A stretch of 64,000 nucleotides of DNA. It comes from a virus. The notes beneath the pieces are model-generated. The model saw nothing but the letters and a program-made list of their open reading frames with translations, was not told the DNA's origin and did not search any database. Location of the stretch: IMG/VR virus record IMGVR_UViG_3300049855_000345, positions 1-64,000 of that record. One strand, given 5' to 3'. Both the position numbers and the translations under genes were made by a program. Below are positions 38,392-46,952 of the stretch, in pieces (position 1 is the stretch's first letter; every line of letters starts with the position of its first letter).

Positions 38392-40689
38392 TTATCTGTA
38401 CAGTCTGGATGTGTGGTTTTCTTTCTCAACCCTCCAGATCTGATCATACTTTTTGATTTTCTGCTGGTCTGTACTGTGGGACGTCAGGAAGATACTAGGG
38501 ACCTTCAGGTCTTGTAATATTTCATAGCAAGCTTCACGTCCTGCAGGGTCTAGGTCTTTATCCGCCTCATCTAGCATAAGTATATTGCTGTTTTTGGTGC
38601 CCATCTTAGCGAAGGCGAAAAAGATAGCTAACGCTACACGCTTTGCTTCGCCACCACTCACCATGTACAGCGGTATTTGTTGCTCACCTTTATCCAGGAA
38701 CAAATCAAACTCGTTTTCGTCTTCTGGAGTGTATACTTTGACATTACCTGCCGGGAACAGCTGGCTTATGTAGTGAGGTAGAACACCAGTAAGCATGTTC
38801 GTAGCTTCGCTTAGCTTGCTAGCTTTGATCTTGTTGATTGTGACGTTTACAACTTCAAGGATGCGCTTGCGCCTCTTTTCTTCGCTGTTTTTCGCCAAAA
38901 TACGTTCAATGTCTGCAACCTGTTTTAGATAATTCTGTCTTTGCCCAAGTAGCCTGGCCGCTTCCACTGCAGACTCGTTTGCTTCTGTAAACTGTTGTTC
39001 CACAATACCCAGCTCGGATTGTGCAAGGCTGAGCGCGTGCATGTCGAATTTTGTCTGCCCGTTCTGCAGCAGCCATTCTCGTGCTTGTTTCACCACGTTA
39101 GCCCGGTTATTACTGGCAGTGATAGCCTCTTTGATTTGGAACTCAGGCACATTGATAGTTGGATCTCGTTCGATCTCCAGAGTAGCAAGACGGTCCTGCA
39201 GCGCAGTAACCTTAACCAGGTCATCCGCCAGTTTTTGCAGGCTTTGTTTAGTTGCGCGGAGTGTTTGCACCTCCGTAACTACAGTTTGGTAGTCTCCGTC
39301 AGGGAGACTGCCAATCTCGTATTCGAGAAGCATTGCCTGCTCTTTGGCCGTAGATAGCTTCTGTAACTCTGCAACCTGTCTAAGTATTTCGTTTACCGCA
39401 TCTTGCAGCTGTGCGTGGTCATGCTGCCTTGTGGACAGCATCTGTTGGTGCTCTTCTTCTGTAATTGGACGTAGGCAGGTAGGGCACTTCGTACCTTTGA
39501 ACGATAGCTTACTGATCTCCGACGCCAAGGTATTTAGGCTGGCAGTATAGGTTTTAGCTTCTAGTTGCGCCTGCATCAGTTCCATGCTGATTTCTTTCAG
39601 GCTCTTATCAGATTTCGGCAACCTAGCTAGTTCGCCCTCTTTGCTTTGTCTGATTCTCAGTTTCTCCGCTAGTTCGGTTGCTTTAGTGATATTTTGTTCG
39701 TGTTCTACGACCTGTTGCCTGATCTCTTGGTAGGATTGATTTGTGCTGATACCCAACTGCTCCAGCTGCTTAGTAATAGTAGACAGTTCGGTGAGCCGCT
39801 GCAGTTCTTTACTTAGAGCCTGTACCTGGTTTGCGCATAATGCCAGCTCGGTCTGCATAGCCTGTGTAGTAAATGTGACATTCAGCCCGGCGACTTTGAA
39901 CTCCCATTCTTTGCCTTGCTCCTCTACGAGCTTCGCCTTCTTTTGTTGCTCTACTATAAAACGCAAATCAATAATTCGTTGCTGTAGCTCTAGACGTCTC
40001 TGATCGGCAGCGGTTTTATTATCCTGGATGATGTTTTCCGGTAGCATCGCCGCCAGCTGTTGTTGTACACTCTCCAGTAGATCAAGCAGTTCCGCCTCGT
40101 TAGGTATTACTATACCATTCAGAGTCTTCTGCGATACCTTGTATACTAGGTCGATCGACTCCAGCCCAAAGTACATAGACAGGAACTTCTTTTTCTGGCT
40201 TGGTGTTCCATGTACCAATGCGTGGGAGTACTGCTGTGACAAGTACATCTGTCCGTAGAACTCATCCGGTGTGAACCCCAGCTTTCGCAGCACGGTAGCC
40301 TGGACGTCATCTAGGCGGGTAGTCGGAGTTTTGTCTTCACCATCCTCCCAAATTTCGATACGCGTGCCTCTGTCTTTGTGCGCACGATAATTATCGATTT
40401 CGTATTCAATACCTTTGTGATCGAAGATCAGCTGCGTATGAAAATTGTGAGGATACTTCAGGTTAAGCAGCTCGTTTTTGACTACCGATGCGTTACCTGA
40501 CTTTTTACCGGTTCTGCCTGTAGCTGTATACGCGAGCAGATCGAATAACGTGCTTTTGCCAGAGCCGTTAGACCCACCTTCATCCTTATTGACACCCTGG
40601 ATCAGTACAAGGCCCTGGTTGTCCAGGGGCATATCAGCTTCCGTTATGCATCCACCGTTCCGGATTGTGAAGTTTTTGAAACGAATCAT
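38392..40689 (-). CDS. SbcC/Rad50/gp46-like recombination nuclease subunit
   Basis: A 765-residue SMC-like ATPase. The N-terminal P-loop is GSNGSGKSTLFDLLAY, followed by a QQYSHALVHGTPSQKKKF segment. Long coiled coils flank the zinc hook CPTCLRP near the middle. The C-terminal lobe has the signature MVSGGEAKRVALAI and Walker B LMLDEADKDLD. With the SbcD/gp47 partner it resects DNA ends for recombination. It overlaps the 40686 gene by 4 nt. Confidence 0.92.
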   Translation of the reverse strand: MIRFKNFTIRNGGCITEADMPLDNQGLVLIQGVNKDEGGSNGSGKSTLFDLLAYTATGRTGKKSGNASVVKNELLNLKYPHNFHTQLIFDHKGIEYEIDNYRAHKDRGTRIEIWEDGEDKTPTTRLDDVQATVLRKLGFTPDEFYGQMYLSQQYSHALVHGTPSQKKKFLSMYFGLESIDLVYKVSQKTLNGIVIPNEAELLDLLESVQQQLAAMLPENIIQDNKTAADQRRLELQQRIIDLRFIVEQQKKAKLVEEQGKEWEFKVAGLNVTFTTQAMQTELALCANQVQALSKELQRLTELSTITKQLEQLGISTNQSYQEIRQQVVEHEQNITKATELAEKLRIRQSKEGELARLPKSDKSLKEISMELMQAQLEAKTYTASLNTLASEISKLSFKGTKCPTCLRPITEEEHQQMLSTRQHDHAQLQDAVNEILRQVAELQKLSTAKEQAMLLEYEIGSLPDGDYQTVVTEVQTLRATKQSLQKLADDLVKVTALQDRLATLEIERDPTINVPEFQIKEAITASNNRANVVKQAREWLLQNGQTKFDMHALSLAQSELGIVEQQFTEANESAVEAARLLGQRQNYLKQVADIERILAKNSEEKRRKRILEVVNVTINKIKASKLSEATNMLTGVLPHYISQLFPAGNVKVYTPEDENEFDLFLDKGEQQIPLYMVSGGEAKRVALAIFFAFAKMGTKNSNILMLDEADKDLDPAGREACYEILQDLKVPSIFLTSHSTDQQKIKKYDQIWRVEKENHTSRLYR

Positions 40690-41732
40690 TCGTCAACCTG
40701 TCCCACTTGACTGATAATATTGTCTATCTCACGCCTAGCTATAGCCAGGTCATCACCTTCGAGGGTTTGCGACACACCCTCCACGATAAGCTGGTGTAAG
40801 CTGAGACCGTTTTTCAGGTCTAGAATGGGCTCGAAATCGGGTTTTTCATACTCTACCTTCACGACGTTCTCAGGTTTAGCTACGCCCAGCGCTTCTGTTT
40901 TGCTGGTTACTACTTTTACGTAACAGTCTTCAGGCACGTCATCGAAGCTGGTGGCTTTCACCATCTGTTTTGAAGCTACTGGCTCGAAGACAGGATTATC
41001 TGGGTCGTCGGTGTCTACAATTAGGACACCCTTAGGCCACTGGTCTCCAAACTTAATCTGTAAAGGAGCACCGCAGTAGAATGTCCTAGGAGCCATCTTT
41101 TGTCGAATGTGGATGTCCCCTAGAGCTACGTACGTAACATCGAAATCTTGAGCATCCTCACCGTCGTAATCCAGTTTCGGTACATCCACTCCGCCTTTAA
41201 TGCGCCAGTTCGTATCGCTGATGGATCCTTTGATGGTCTCGTGGACCACGACCACCACGTTTTTATATTTGAGAGATATTGAGGCATCTTTTGCGTCGTT
41301 GATCGCTCGTGCGCAGTCCTCTTTGAACTTACGAGGCGTATGACAGACCAGGATGAATAGTGTATCGTCAATAACCCTATACGTAGTTCTCTCTACTATT
41401 GTAGAATTAATAAACTTACCTTGGTCGTGTAATAGGGCCAGGTAGTGAATTGCTGTATACCCAGTCATATCCGACATGTCATGGTTGCCGGGTATCGCCA
41501 GGATATTGAATCCAGCCTGGTCATATCCAATTAATTTTCTCTGAACAAGATCGCGCTCTTCTTTTGAAGGCACATCTTCGTCGAAAATATCCCCAGCGAT
41601 CACTATGGTTGTGATATTATGGCGTCGAGCAACATCAAAGATGCCGTCGATTACTTTACTTTGACGTTCCAGGTAATCCGGGAGGGCTTTGCTGGCGCCA
41701 ATGTGGAGATCTGACGTATGTAGGAATTTCAT
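40686..41732 (-). CDS. SbcD/Mre11/gp47-like nuclease subunit
   Basis: A 348-residue metallophosphoesterase. Motifs are LHTSDLHIG at the N-terminus, IVIAGDIFDE, AIPGNHD, VVVHETIKG and VALGDIHIRQK, the full set of Mre11-type metal ligands. It forms the nuclease partner of the adjacent gp46-like ATPase. Confidence 0.93.
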   Translation of the reverse strand: MKFLHTSDLHIGASKALPDYLERQSKVIDGIFDVARRHNITTIVIAGDIFDEDVPSKEERDLVQRKLIGYDQAGFNILAIPGNHDMSDMTGYTAIHYLALLHDQGKFINSTIVERTTYRVIDDTLFILVCHTPRKFKEDCARAINDAKDASISLKYKNVVVVVHETIKGSISDTNWRIKGGVDVPKLDYDGEDAQDFDVTYVALGDIHIRQKMAPRTFYCGAPLQIKFGDQWPKGVLIVDTDDPDNPVFEPVASKQMVKATSFDDVPEDCYVKVVTSKTEALGVAKPENVVKVEYEKPDFEPILDLKNGLSLHQLIVEGVSQTLEGDDLAIARREIDNIISQVGQVDE

Positions 41733-41742
41733 AGGTTATTGT

Positions 41743-42348
41743 TCAGGTCTTACAGATGCCTTCAGCGCTTAGGTAGTCTAGGATCTGTACAGCAGCTTTC
41801 TCTCGGTCTAGGAATGTCTTCTGATCCCTGTCCCCGAATACTAGGTATCTCTGATTGGCTCGTTCCCAGAGTCGTAGCGAGCTGATACCTATACGTCCTG
41901 TAGCTAGATGCAACTTGAATTTAGTTAGCACCACAGGGTGCTTTTTACACATCAGGATCAGTCCGTACCAGGAAGCCACGCCGTCATGAATCTGCAGACG
42001 TTGAAGGTTCAGCATTACAAACAGGCTTCGCTGTCGTAGCTGATCCAGAATCATTTCGTATAACTTCTCGTCGATGAGGTTGATTCCCAAGGATTGCGCT
42101 AGAAAGTTTGCGACAGGCAGAATGTATTTCATTTCTGCCTGTTTCACCTGAATTGGAATATCCGGATAATCTTCTGGCCTACGCATTTCGAAGCGGGGGT
42201 TATCATCAGGCCCAAAGGTAGGGTCGTCAGCATCCTTTCCGTATTTGATAGGGTTGCCGTCTACATCCACAATTGTAGATTTATCAATCGGACCCTCTTG
42301 CGCTAGAGGCTTTTTAAAGTCCACACCGTCAGGTAATTTGTTGATCAT
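41743..42348 (-). CDS. Hypothetical protein, 201 aa
   Basis: A 201-residue protein with an acidic, low-complexity N-terminal third (GKDADDPTFGPDDNPRFEMR) and a helical C-terminal part. It lies in the same transcript as the SbcCD pair and overlaps the zinc protein gene at 42329 by 20 nt. Function unknown. Confidence 0.55.
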   Translation of the reverse strand: MINKLPDGVDFKKPLAQEGPIDKSTIVDVDGNPIKYGKDADDPTFGPDDNPRFEMRRPEDYPDIPIQVKQAEMKYILPVANFLAQSLGINLIDEKLYEMILDQLRQRSLFVMLNLQRLQIHDGVASWYGLILMCKKHPVVLTKFKLHLATGRIGISSLRLWERANQRYLVFGDRDQKTFLDREKAAVQILDYLSAEGICKT

Positions 42349-42544
42349 CTGTGACCTTTTCTCCGCACCTTTGGCATGTATTGGTTTCTTCTGCGCATTT
42401 TAGACAAAATGCTGGTATGCCATAATCTGGGTGTCTATTGTTTTCTTTGCACTTTTTGCACGTGTAACTTCGGAAGGCTCGTGCCACGAGCCTTACTTTT
42501 CGCGCGCAGGGCTCACATTCCAGTATCCCTTTACGTTTAGTCAT
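42329..42544 (-). CDS. Small zinc-finger protein, 71 aa
   Basis: Four CxxC pairs (CEPC, CKKC, CLKC, CQRC) in 71 residues indicate two zinc-binding knuckles. Such proteins often bind nucleic acid or RNA polymerase. It overlaps genes on both sides. Confidence 0.6.
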   Translation of the reverse strand: MTKRKGILECEPCARKVRLVARAFRSYTCKKCKENNRHPDYGIPAFCLKCAEETNTCQRCGEKVTDDQQIT

Positions 42545-42944
42545 CTACGTATTCTAGCTGAGGGAGCAGTTGCTCTTTTGCGTAGCGTTTCGCAGCAGAC
42601 AACAGCTCTTCAAAGTCAAGACACTGGAACATTTCTAGCCTATTCCGAATTCTGCGACTACAATTTACGATAGTTGCTCCACGTCCCTTTACGCAGGAGG
42701 CGTTAATGGTGAAAACAATCTCCCCGTTGAATAACATCACTAAAGGCTGCCAGGTCGCTTGTTTATCTGTTTGCCTCCACCTTGTGCACCCGATGGTAGT
42801 GCTTATCGGTAGATCTTCATCACACTCTGTGTCAGGAACTTCCAATACTTCGAGCATGGCGGTTTCTACCTGCTCCGCTTGCGTATGGATTTTAGCGATT
42901 TCTCGCTCCCACCACCAGACTTCCATATCTATTACGTTGTTCAC
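42537..42944 (-). CDS. Hypothetical protein, 135 aa
   Basis: A 135-residue protein with a WWWEREIAKIHTQAEQVETA helix and a beta-rich centre (GCTRWRQTDKQATWQPLVML). It overlaps the HAD gene end by 4 nt. No domain recognised. Confidence 0.55.
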   Translation of the reverse strand: MNNVIDMEVWWWEREIAKIHTQAEQVETAMLEVLEVPDTECDEDLPISTTIGCTRWRQTDKQATWQPLVMLFNGEIVFTINASCVKGRGATIVNCSRRIRNRLEMFQCLDFEELLSAAKRYAKEQLLPQLEYVDD

Positions 42945-43450
42945 TGTGGGCTGCCTTGTATTTCGTGGTAACCGTGGTACGTGATAAGGAACACACGTGT
43001 CAGCGGGCAGCGCTCTTTAGCTGCGTAGGCGAGGTACTCGTCATTTTCCAGGTAATAGATTTTACGTTCTTCCATATGTTCTATAACGATGTCTACAAAC
43101 CTGCTCATCTTCTCGACGTAGGCGTCTGTGGTGCTTTTTGCACCTCTCATGTTTATTTCGTCGATACGTAATCCGGCATTAGCTAACCACAACTTTGTCC
43201 TTTTGTGGTAGTTGACTCGCACGCCCTCATGGTTTGTATACCGTGAGGGACGTGCTGTCAGTGCCGCCATGATTGGTTTCATGCCGCTATCGTTGTTTCG
43301 TAGCAATTCTTCAATGAGATCCAGGCCTGGTTTATTCACGTTATCTTCGTCGGAATGTTCGAAAAAGCTAACAAGATCTCCTTCTTTTAAGAACTTGTGC
43401 CTGTGTCTATCATCAGCCACTGTGCCGTCTATATCAGTAATGATTAGCAT
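42941..43450 (-). CDS. HAD-family phosphatase of the PNK 3'-phosphatase type
   Basis: The start at 43448-43450 (MLIITDIDGTVADDRHRHKF) overlaps the stop of an upstream 29-codon gene. DIDGTV is the HAD motif I with two catalytic aspartates; AALTARPSRYTNHEGVR is the motif II region with T; KSTTDAYVEK and YYLENDEY follow as motifs III-IV. The layout resembles the 3'-phosphatase domain of T4 polynucleotide kinase. It could remove 3' or cyclic phosphates before ligation, but a nucleotidase role is also possible. Confidence 0.78.
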   Translation of the reverse strand: MLIITDIDGTVADDRHRHKFLKEGDLVSFFEHSDEDNVNKPGLDLIEELLRNNDSGMKPIMAALTARPSRYTNHEGVRVNYHKRTKLWLANAGLRIDEINMRGAKSTTDAYVEKMSRFVDIVIEHMEERKIYYLENDEYLAYAAKERCPLTRVFLITYHGYHEIQGSPQ

Positions 43451-43533
43451 GAGGATAATCCCCATACTGCTACTGTTGCTAATAAGCACAGCCCTAGTAG
43501 GGCCTTATTGAAGTCTTTGCTACTGTTTTCCAT
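43444..43533 (-). CDS. Small hydrophobic peptide, 29 aa
   Basis: Reads MENSSKDFNKALLGLCLLAT and ends in WGLSSC. The hydrophobic core resembles a single membrane span or a lipoprotein-like leader. It exactly fills the gap between recA and the HAD gene, with GAG before its ATG, and its stop overlaps the HAD start, supporting coupled translation. Confidence 0.45.
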   Translation of the reverse strand: MENSSKDFNKALLGLCLLATVAVWGLSSC

Positions 43534-43535
43534 AG

Positions 43536-44765
43536 TTACTCTAGTAAGGCAGCCTGCTGCATTTCGTCCTCAGGAGCTTCCGTAACATCCACATAACCCG
43601 TTCCGGCGTCTTCTTCGTCGACCTTGTACATCTCTTCTAGGTTAGTGGATTTGAAATAAAGTTCGAAGGCTTCACCGGCTTCGATCTGTAAACGCAAATG
43701 CTGGCGGAAAATATTCTTGTGGCATAGCTCCATTAGAGGATCTTTGCGCAACTTTTGCTGGTGCCAGGGAGTTTCAGGCAAGTTTAGTGTGTAATAACCA
43801 CCACCCCCCACGCTGACCTGGCCCGTCATTTGTAGATACCCGAGGCTGTCATATCCACGATCGATACCGTGACCGTGAGCTACTGCCACGGTATCCTTTA
43901 GTTCTAGGAAAGGCACGAACTGACGATTTTTAATAGTACGTAGGTTAATGAAGCGCAGCTGCCTTCCGCGCTCAATTACAGGTTTACCTACAGCTTGAAT
44001 GCGCATCGCCAAGCTTGGATAGAACTTGACGGCCTGGCCACCAGGCTGGTATTCTGGGTTTCCGTACATGACTCCAGGCTTTTCTCGCGTTTGGTTGATG
44101 GCTAACAGCGAAGCGTTTTTACGGCCGAGTTTTGCCTGGATCTGCTGCAAGCCCTGGCTGTGCAGGCGAGCCTGTAATGCCATACCACCAGCTTCGTCAT
44201 TTTCTTGTAATGTCTCTGGTAACATCGCAGCTAGGGAGTCAATAATGAATACAGCAGACGGTCTTGGACGACCGTCTACCCCGCCTTGGTAGTCGGGAAG
44301 GTTATCCAGCATTCGGCTGATGTGTCGATAGGTAGATTCGCCGGTCACAGGCTGGAAGTAGTTGAATAGTGGATTTCTCGAACCATCTGCAAGTCGAATT
44401 TTGACGCCTACAGCACCAAGATATTTTCCATCAGCACCGGCCTCGTGATCATATAGGAAAACAGGGATAGGACTTGTTCCTGGGCCTTCGCGCATGCAAT
44501 TGCCTATGACATGGTAGGCCATTGTGCTCTTACCTGAGCCCTCCGCCCCGAAAGTATTAGTAATCTTTCCAGGCGGTAGACCACCACCTGTTAGCAAGTC
44601 TATACACAAAGACCCGAAGCTGATTGTTCCTGTTACAAAGTTTGCTCGGTCTAGGTTTACCGGAGGGTTGTCTAGGTCAGCTCCGATAGCTGCAGCTCGT
44701 CGAGCTAGTTCTATAGCATCTGTAGTTGGTTCCAGTAGTTTTGTTTTTTCTTCTTTTTTAGCCAT
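43536..44765 (-). CDS. RecA-like recombinase
   Basis: Numbered from the ATG at 44763-44765 (MAKKEEKTKL), the protein is 409 residues long. Walker A is GAEGSGKS at 73-80; Walker B is VFIIDSLAAML; LAINQTREKPGV with YQPGGQAVKFYPSLAMRIQ matches the RecA L2 region. The C-terminal part is longer and more divergent than in bacterial RecA. It pairs homologous DNA for recombination-dependent replication. Its start lies inside the last codons of the topoisomerase gene. Confidence 0.9.
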   Translation of the reverse strand: MAKKEEKTKLLEPTTDAIELARRAAAIGADLDNPPVNLDRANFVTGTISFGSLCIDLLTGGGLPPGKITNTFGAEGSGKSTMAYHVIGNCMREGPGTSPIPVFLYDHEAGADGKYLGAVGVKIRLADGSRNPLFNYFQPVTGESTYRHISRMLDNLPDYQGGVDGRPRPSAVFIIDSLAAMLPETLQENDEAGGMALQARLHSQGLQQIQAKLGRKNASLLAINQTREKPGVMYGNPEYQPGGQAVKFYPSLAMRIQAVGKPVIERGRQLRFINLRTIKNRQFVPFLELKDTVAVAHGHGIDRGYDSLGYLQMTGQVSVGGGGYYTLNLPETPWHQQKLRKDPLMELCHKNIFRQHLRLQIEAGEAFELYFKSTNLEEMYKVDEEDAGTGYVDVTEAPEDEMQQAALLE

Positions 44766-46590
44766 GGTCTTCTGTTTCCTCAAGGACTGTTGGGTCTGTT
44801 TGATTTGTTTGTGTTTTGCTAATTACTATTTGGCCTTCTGTATCGAAGGAGATAAAATTCCACCACGTGCACGCAGTGCATTTGACGTAGGGGTTGCATT
44901 TTTTGTGGTCCATTGCTCCTTTAAGCTGTCCTTTGCAGCTTGGGCATTTTGTTGGGTATGGCAGAGTATATTTCCGTTTTCCTAGCTGAAGAGATCGCAG
45001 CCAGGTCTGGTATGCTTTTACCGTTTCGGTGTACTCAGCACGACCGCTAATAATGTCTTCCAGGTCTTCTTCTATCTGAGCGCAAAATACAGGGTCTATG
45101 AGGTCAACAACACATTTTTCAATGATGGTGTAAATCATCTCTCCACGGGCAGTTAGTGTAAGCTCCCCGTTATCTTGTTCCTGCACGAATATATTATCGA
45201 TTAGGTTCTCAATAACTTCTACGTACAGGTGTGGCCGTCCTATAGCGTTCTCGTCCATCCATTTTATGGCGCTAGCTACCGTATGCCTGGCTGGGGGTTG
45301 TGTACTCTCCTCACGTACGGTCATTTCCCTGACTTTGTGTAAGGTTTTCTCTTCCAAAGTCTGTTTGTGGACAGGTGCGTTTAGTCCAGGTTTTTCTGGT
45401 GAAGACCCTTCAGCGTAGAAGATGACGTTATCCCCAACTAGGTAGTCTACTTCTTGTTTTCGTGTTACAGCAGGCTGTAGCTGTGTGCTTATTGTTCGAT
45501 TCCATACCATTTCGTATAAGTCACGAGCTATTCTATCGCGTACTGGTAGGTCTTCAGGTTTCAGGAATCCTGTAGGTCGGATCACCTCCCCATAGCCGGG
45601 AGCGGAGTAGTTTTTGGTTACATCTGCTACTGCTAAACCTTGTGCTCTTGCATACACCCACAGGCGTTCAGCAAAACGTCTGTTCATAGCTACGCGGTTG
45701 GTCTTGTAGTAAGTGATAACTCCACTGTCGTATAGGAGACGAGCGGCCTGTAGGGTTTCACGAGGTTTCCAGCCGTGCTTCGCGCTCATTGTGCGCAGAA
45801 TAGTGCTTGTAGTAAAAGGAGGTAGTATTTTTGAGACCTCAGACCTCTCAGCGTAGTCGTATTCCACAACCTCTTCGTCCAAGTATTCTCGGATTTTATC
45901 TATATGCCGTTTGGCTGCGTCCTCCGTTAGAAACGCGAGAGACCGTCCTGTGGCCTTGCCTTTGCATATATGCCCCTCTACATAGAAGCGTTTTTGTGGT
46001 GTGAAAGCTCTGCGTTCACGCTCACGTTTCACAATCTCACCAAGTACGGAAAAGGTATGAATATTGTAGTTTAGATTGTGTCCTTTACTATCTAATATCC
46101 TGCCTGCTCTCTTAATGAATGGTTTTAGCTCATCCATTACTAGTTTGTCTATTACGAGCCTAGCAAAGTGCGCTTTCGCTAGGTTTGAGTCTACGATATC
46201 CGCACCAGTAAGAGCTATTGTGAGATTAGTTAGGCAAAGTTCGTCGATTGCTATACGTCTTGACCTTGCATCGGAGTGCTTCAGTATCAAATCTTGTAAC
46301 TGGTACGCCAATGCCTCTCCTTCGGCATCGAGGTCCGTGCAGATGTAAGCCTCGTCGGCTTTCATCAAGCTCTTCTTCAGGTTATGTATAGATTTGTCTA
46401 TGCTCCAGACAGGGAAAAGGTTGTCGTCTAGCCAATGCTCTGTTTTGGCACAATCAAATACGTCTTTCGATACCTCGAAGAACTTCCAGTTTTTCCCAGA
46501 AAACTCTGAGACTAGCTGCTGCAGCCGCGCAGATTTAGCCGCGGACTCCGTAATGACGACTACTTTTTTGATGTCTGGTTGCTGAGCCAT
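44758..46590 (-). CDS. topA: Type IA DNA topoisomerase
   Basis: A 610-residue enzyme. The Toprim domain has VVVITESAAKS and ICTDLDAEGEALAY (DxDxE). The active-site segment is LYDSGVITYYKTNRVAMNRR, with the tyrosine in ITYYKT. A C-terminal four-cysteine zinc ribbon (CPSCKGQ, KCNPYVKCTAC) is present. It relaxes negative supercoils and may decatenate or process recombination intermediates. Its last codons overlap the recA start by 8 nt. Confidence 0.92.
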   Translation of the reverse strand: MAQQPDIKKVVVITESAAKSARLQQLVSEFSGKNWKFFEVSKDVFDCAKTEHWLDDNLFPVWSIDKSIHNLKKSLMKADEAYICTDLDAEGEALAYQLQDLILKHSDARSRRIAIDELCLTNLTIALTGADIVDSNLAKAHFARLVIDKLVMDELKPFIKRAGRILDSKGHNLNYNIHTFSVLGEIVKRERERRAFTPQKRFYVEGHICKGKATGRSLAFLTEDAAKRHIDKIREYLDEEVVEYDYAERSEVSKILPPFTTSTILRTMSAKHGWKPRETLQAARLLYDSGVITYYKTNRVAMNRRFAERLWVYARAQGLAVADVTKNYSAPGYGEVIRPTGFLKPEDLPVRDRIARDLYEMVWNRTISTQLQPAVTRKQEVDYLVGDNVIFYAEGSSPEKPGLNAPVHKQTLEEKTLHKVREMTVREESTQPPARHTVASAIKWMDENAIGRPHLYVEVIENLIDNIFVQEQDNGELTLTARGEMIYTIIEKCVVDLIDPVFCAQIEEDLEDIISGRAEYTETVKAYQTWLRSLQLGKRKYTLPYPTKCPSCKGQLKGAMDHKKCNPYVKCTACTWWNFISFDTEGQIVISKTQTNQTDPTVLEETEDHG

Positions 46591-46907
46591 TAGTTATATT
46601 TTTCGGTCATGAGATCGGCTAGAAGCTGTTCTGAGGGTACGCCGATATGCTTCTTAGCTAGTTCTTTGTTTACAAACACTCGGCTTTGCGGTATACGAGT
46701 ACACGCAAGCTCTTTGTGCTTTGCACTGTTTTCGTCGGCTTCCACGATACAAATTTTGTAGCCTAGTTGCTCTAACTTGACGCTATAAGCGCGAAAAGTC
46801 TGGCGAGCCCTTTTACACAAGGGGTCACCAGACTTTTCTAGTAGTATGAGGACTCGTTCTTCACGATTAATAGTCTCAATAGCCTTATCAGATGTAAGTT
46901 GTCTCAT
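46590..46907 (-). CDS. Thioredoxin-fold protein, atypical
   Basis: A 105-residue protein with a thioredoxin-like layout: ERVLILLEKSGDPLCKRARQ places a single cysteine where the CxxC site sits; TRIPQSRVFVNK supplies the cis-proline and next strand; EQLLADLM ends the fold. The single cysteine suggests a monothiol or non-redox role. It abuts the topoisomerase gene. Confidence 0.55.
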   Translation of the reverse strand: MRQLTSDKAIETINREERVLILLEKSGDPLCKRARQTFRAYSVKLEQLGYKICIVEADENSAKHKELACTRIPQSRVFVNKELAKKHIGVPSEQLLADLMTEKYN

Positions 46908-46952
46908 ATGAGACCTTTTACACCCGAAAGGCTACTCTTGAGAGATTAAATC

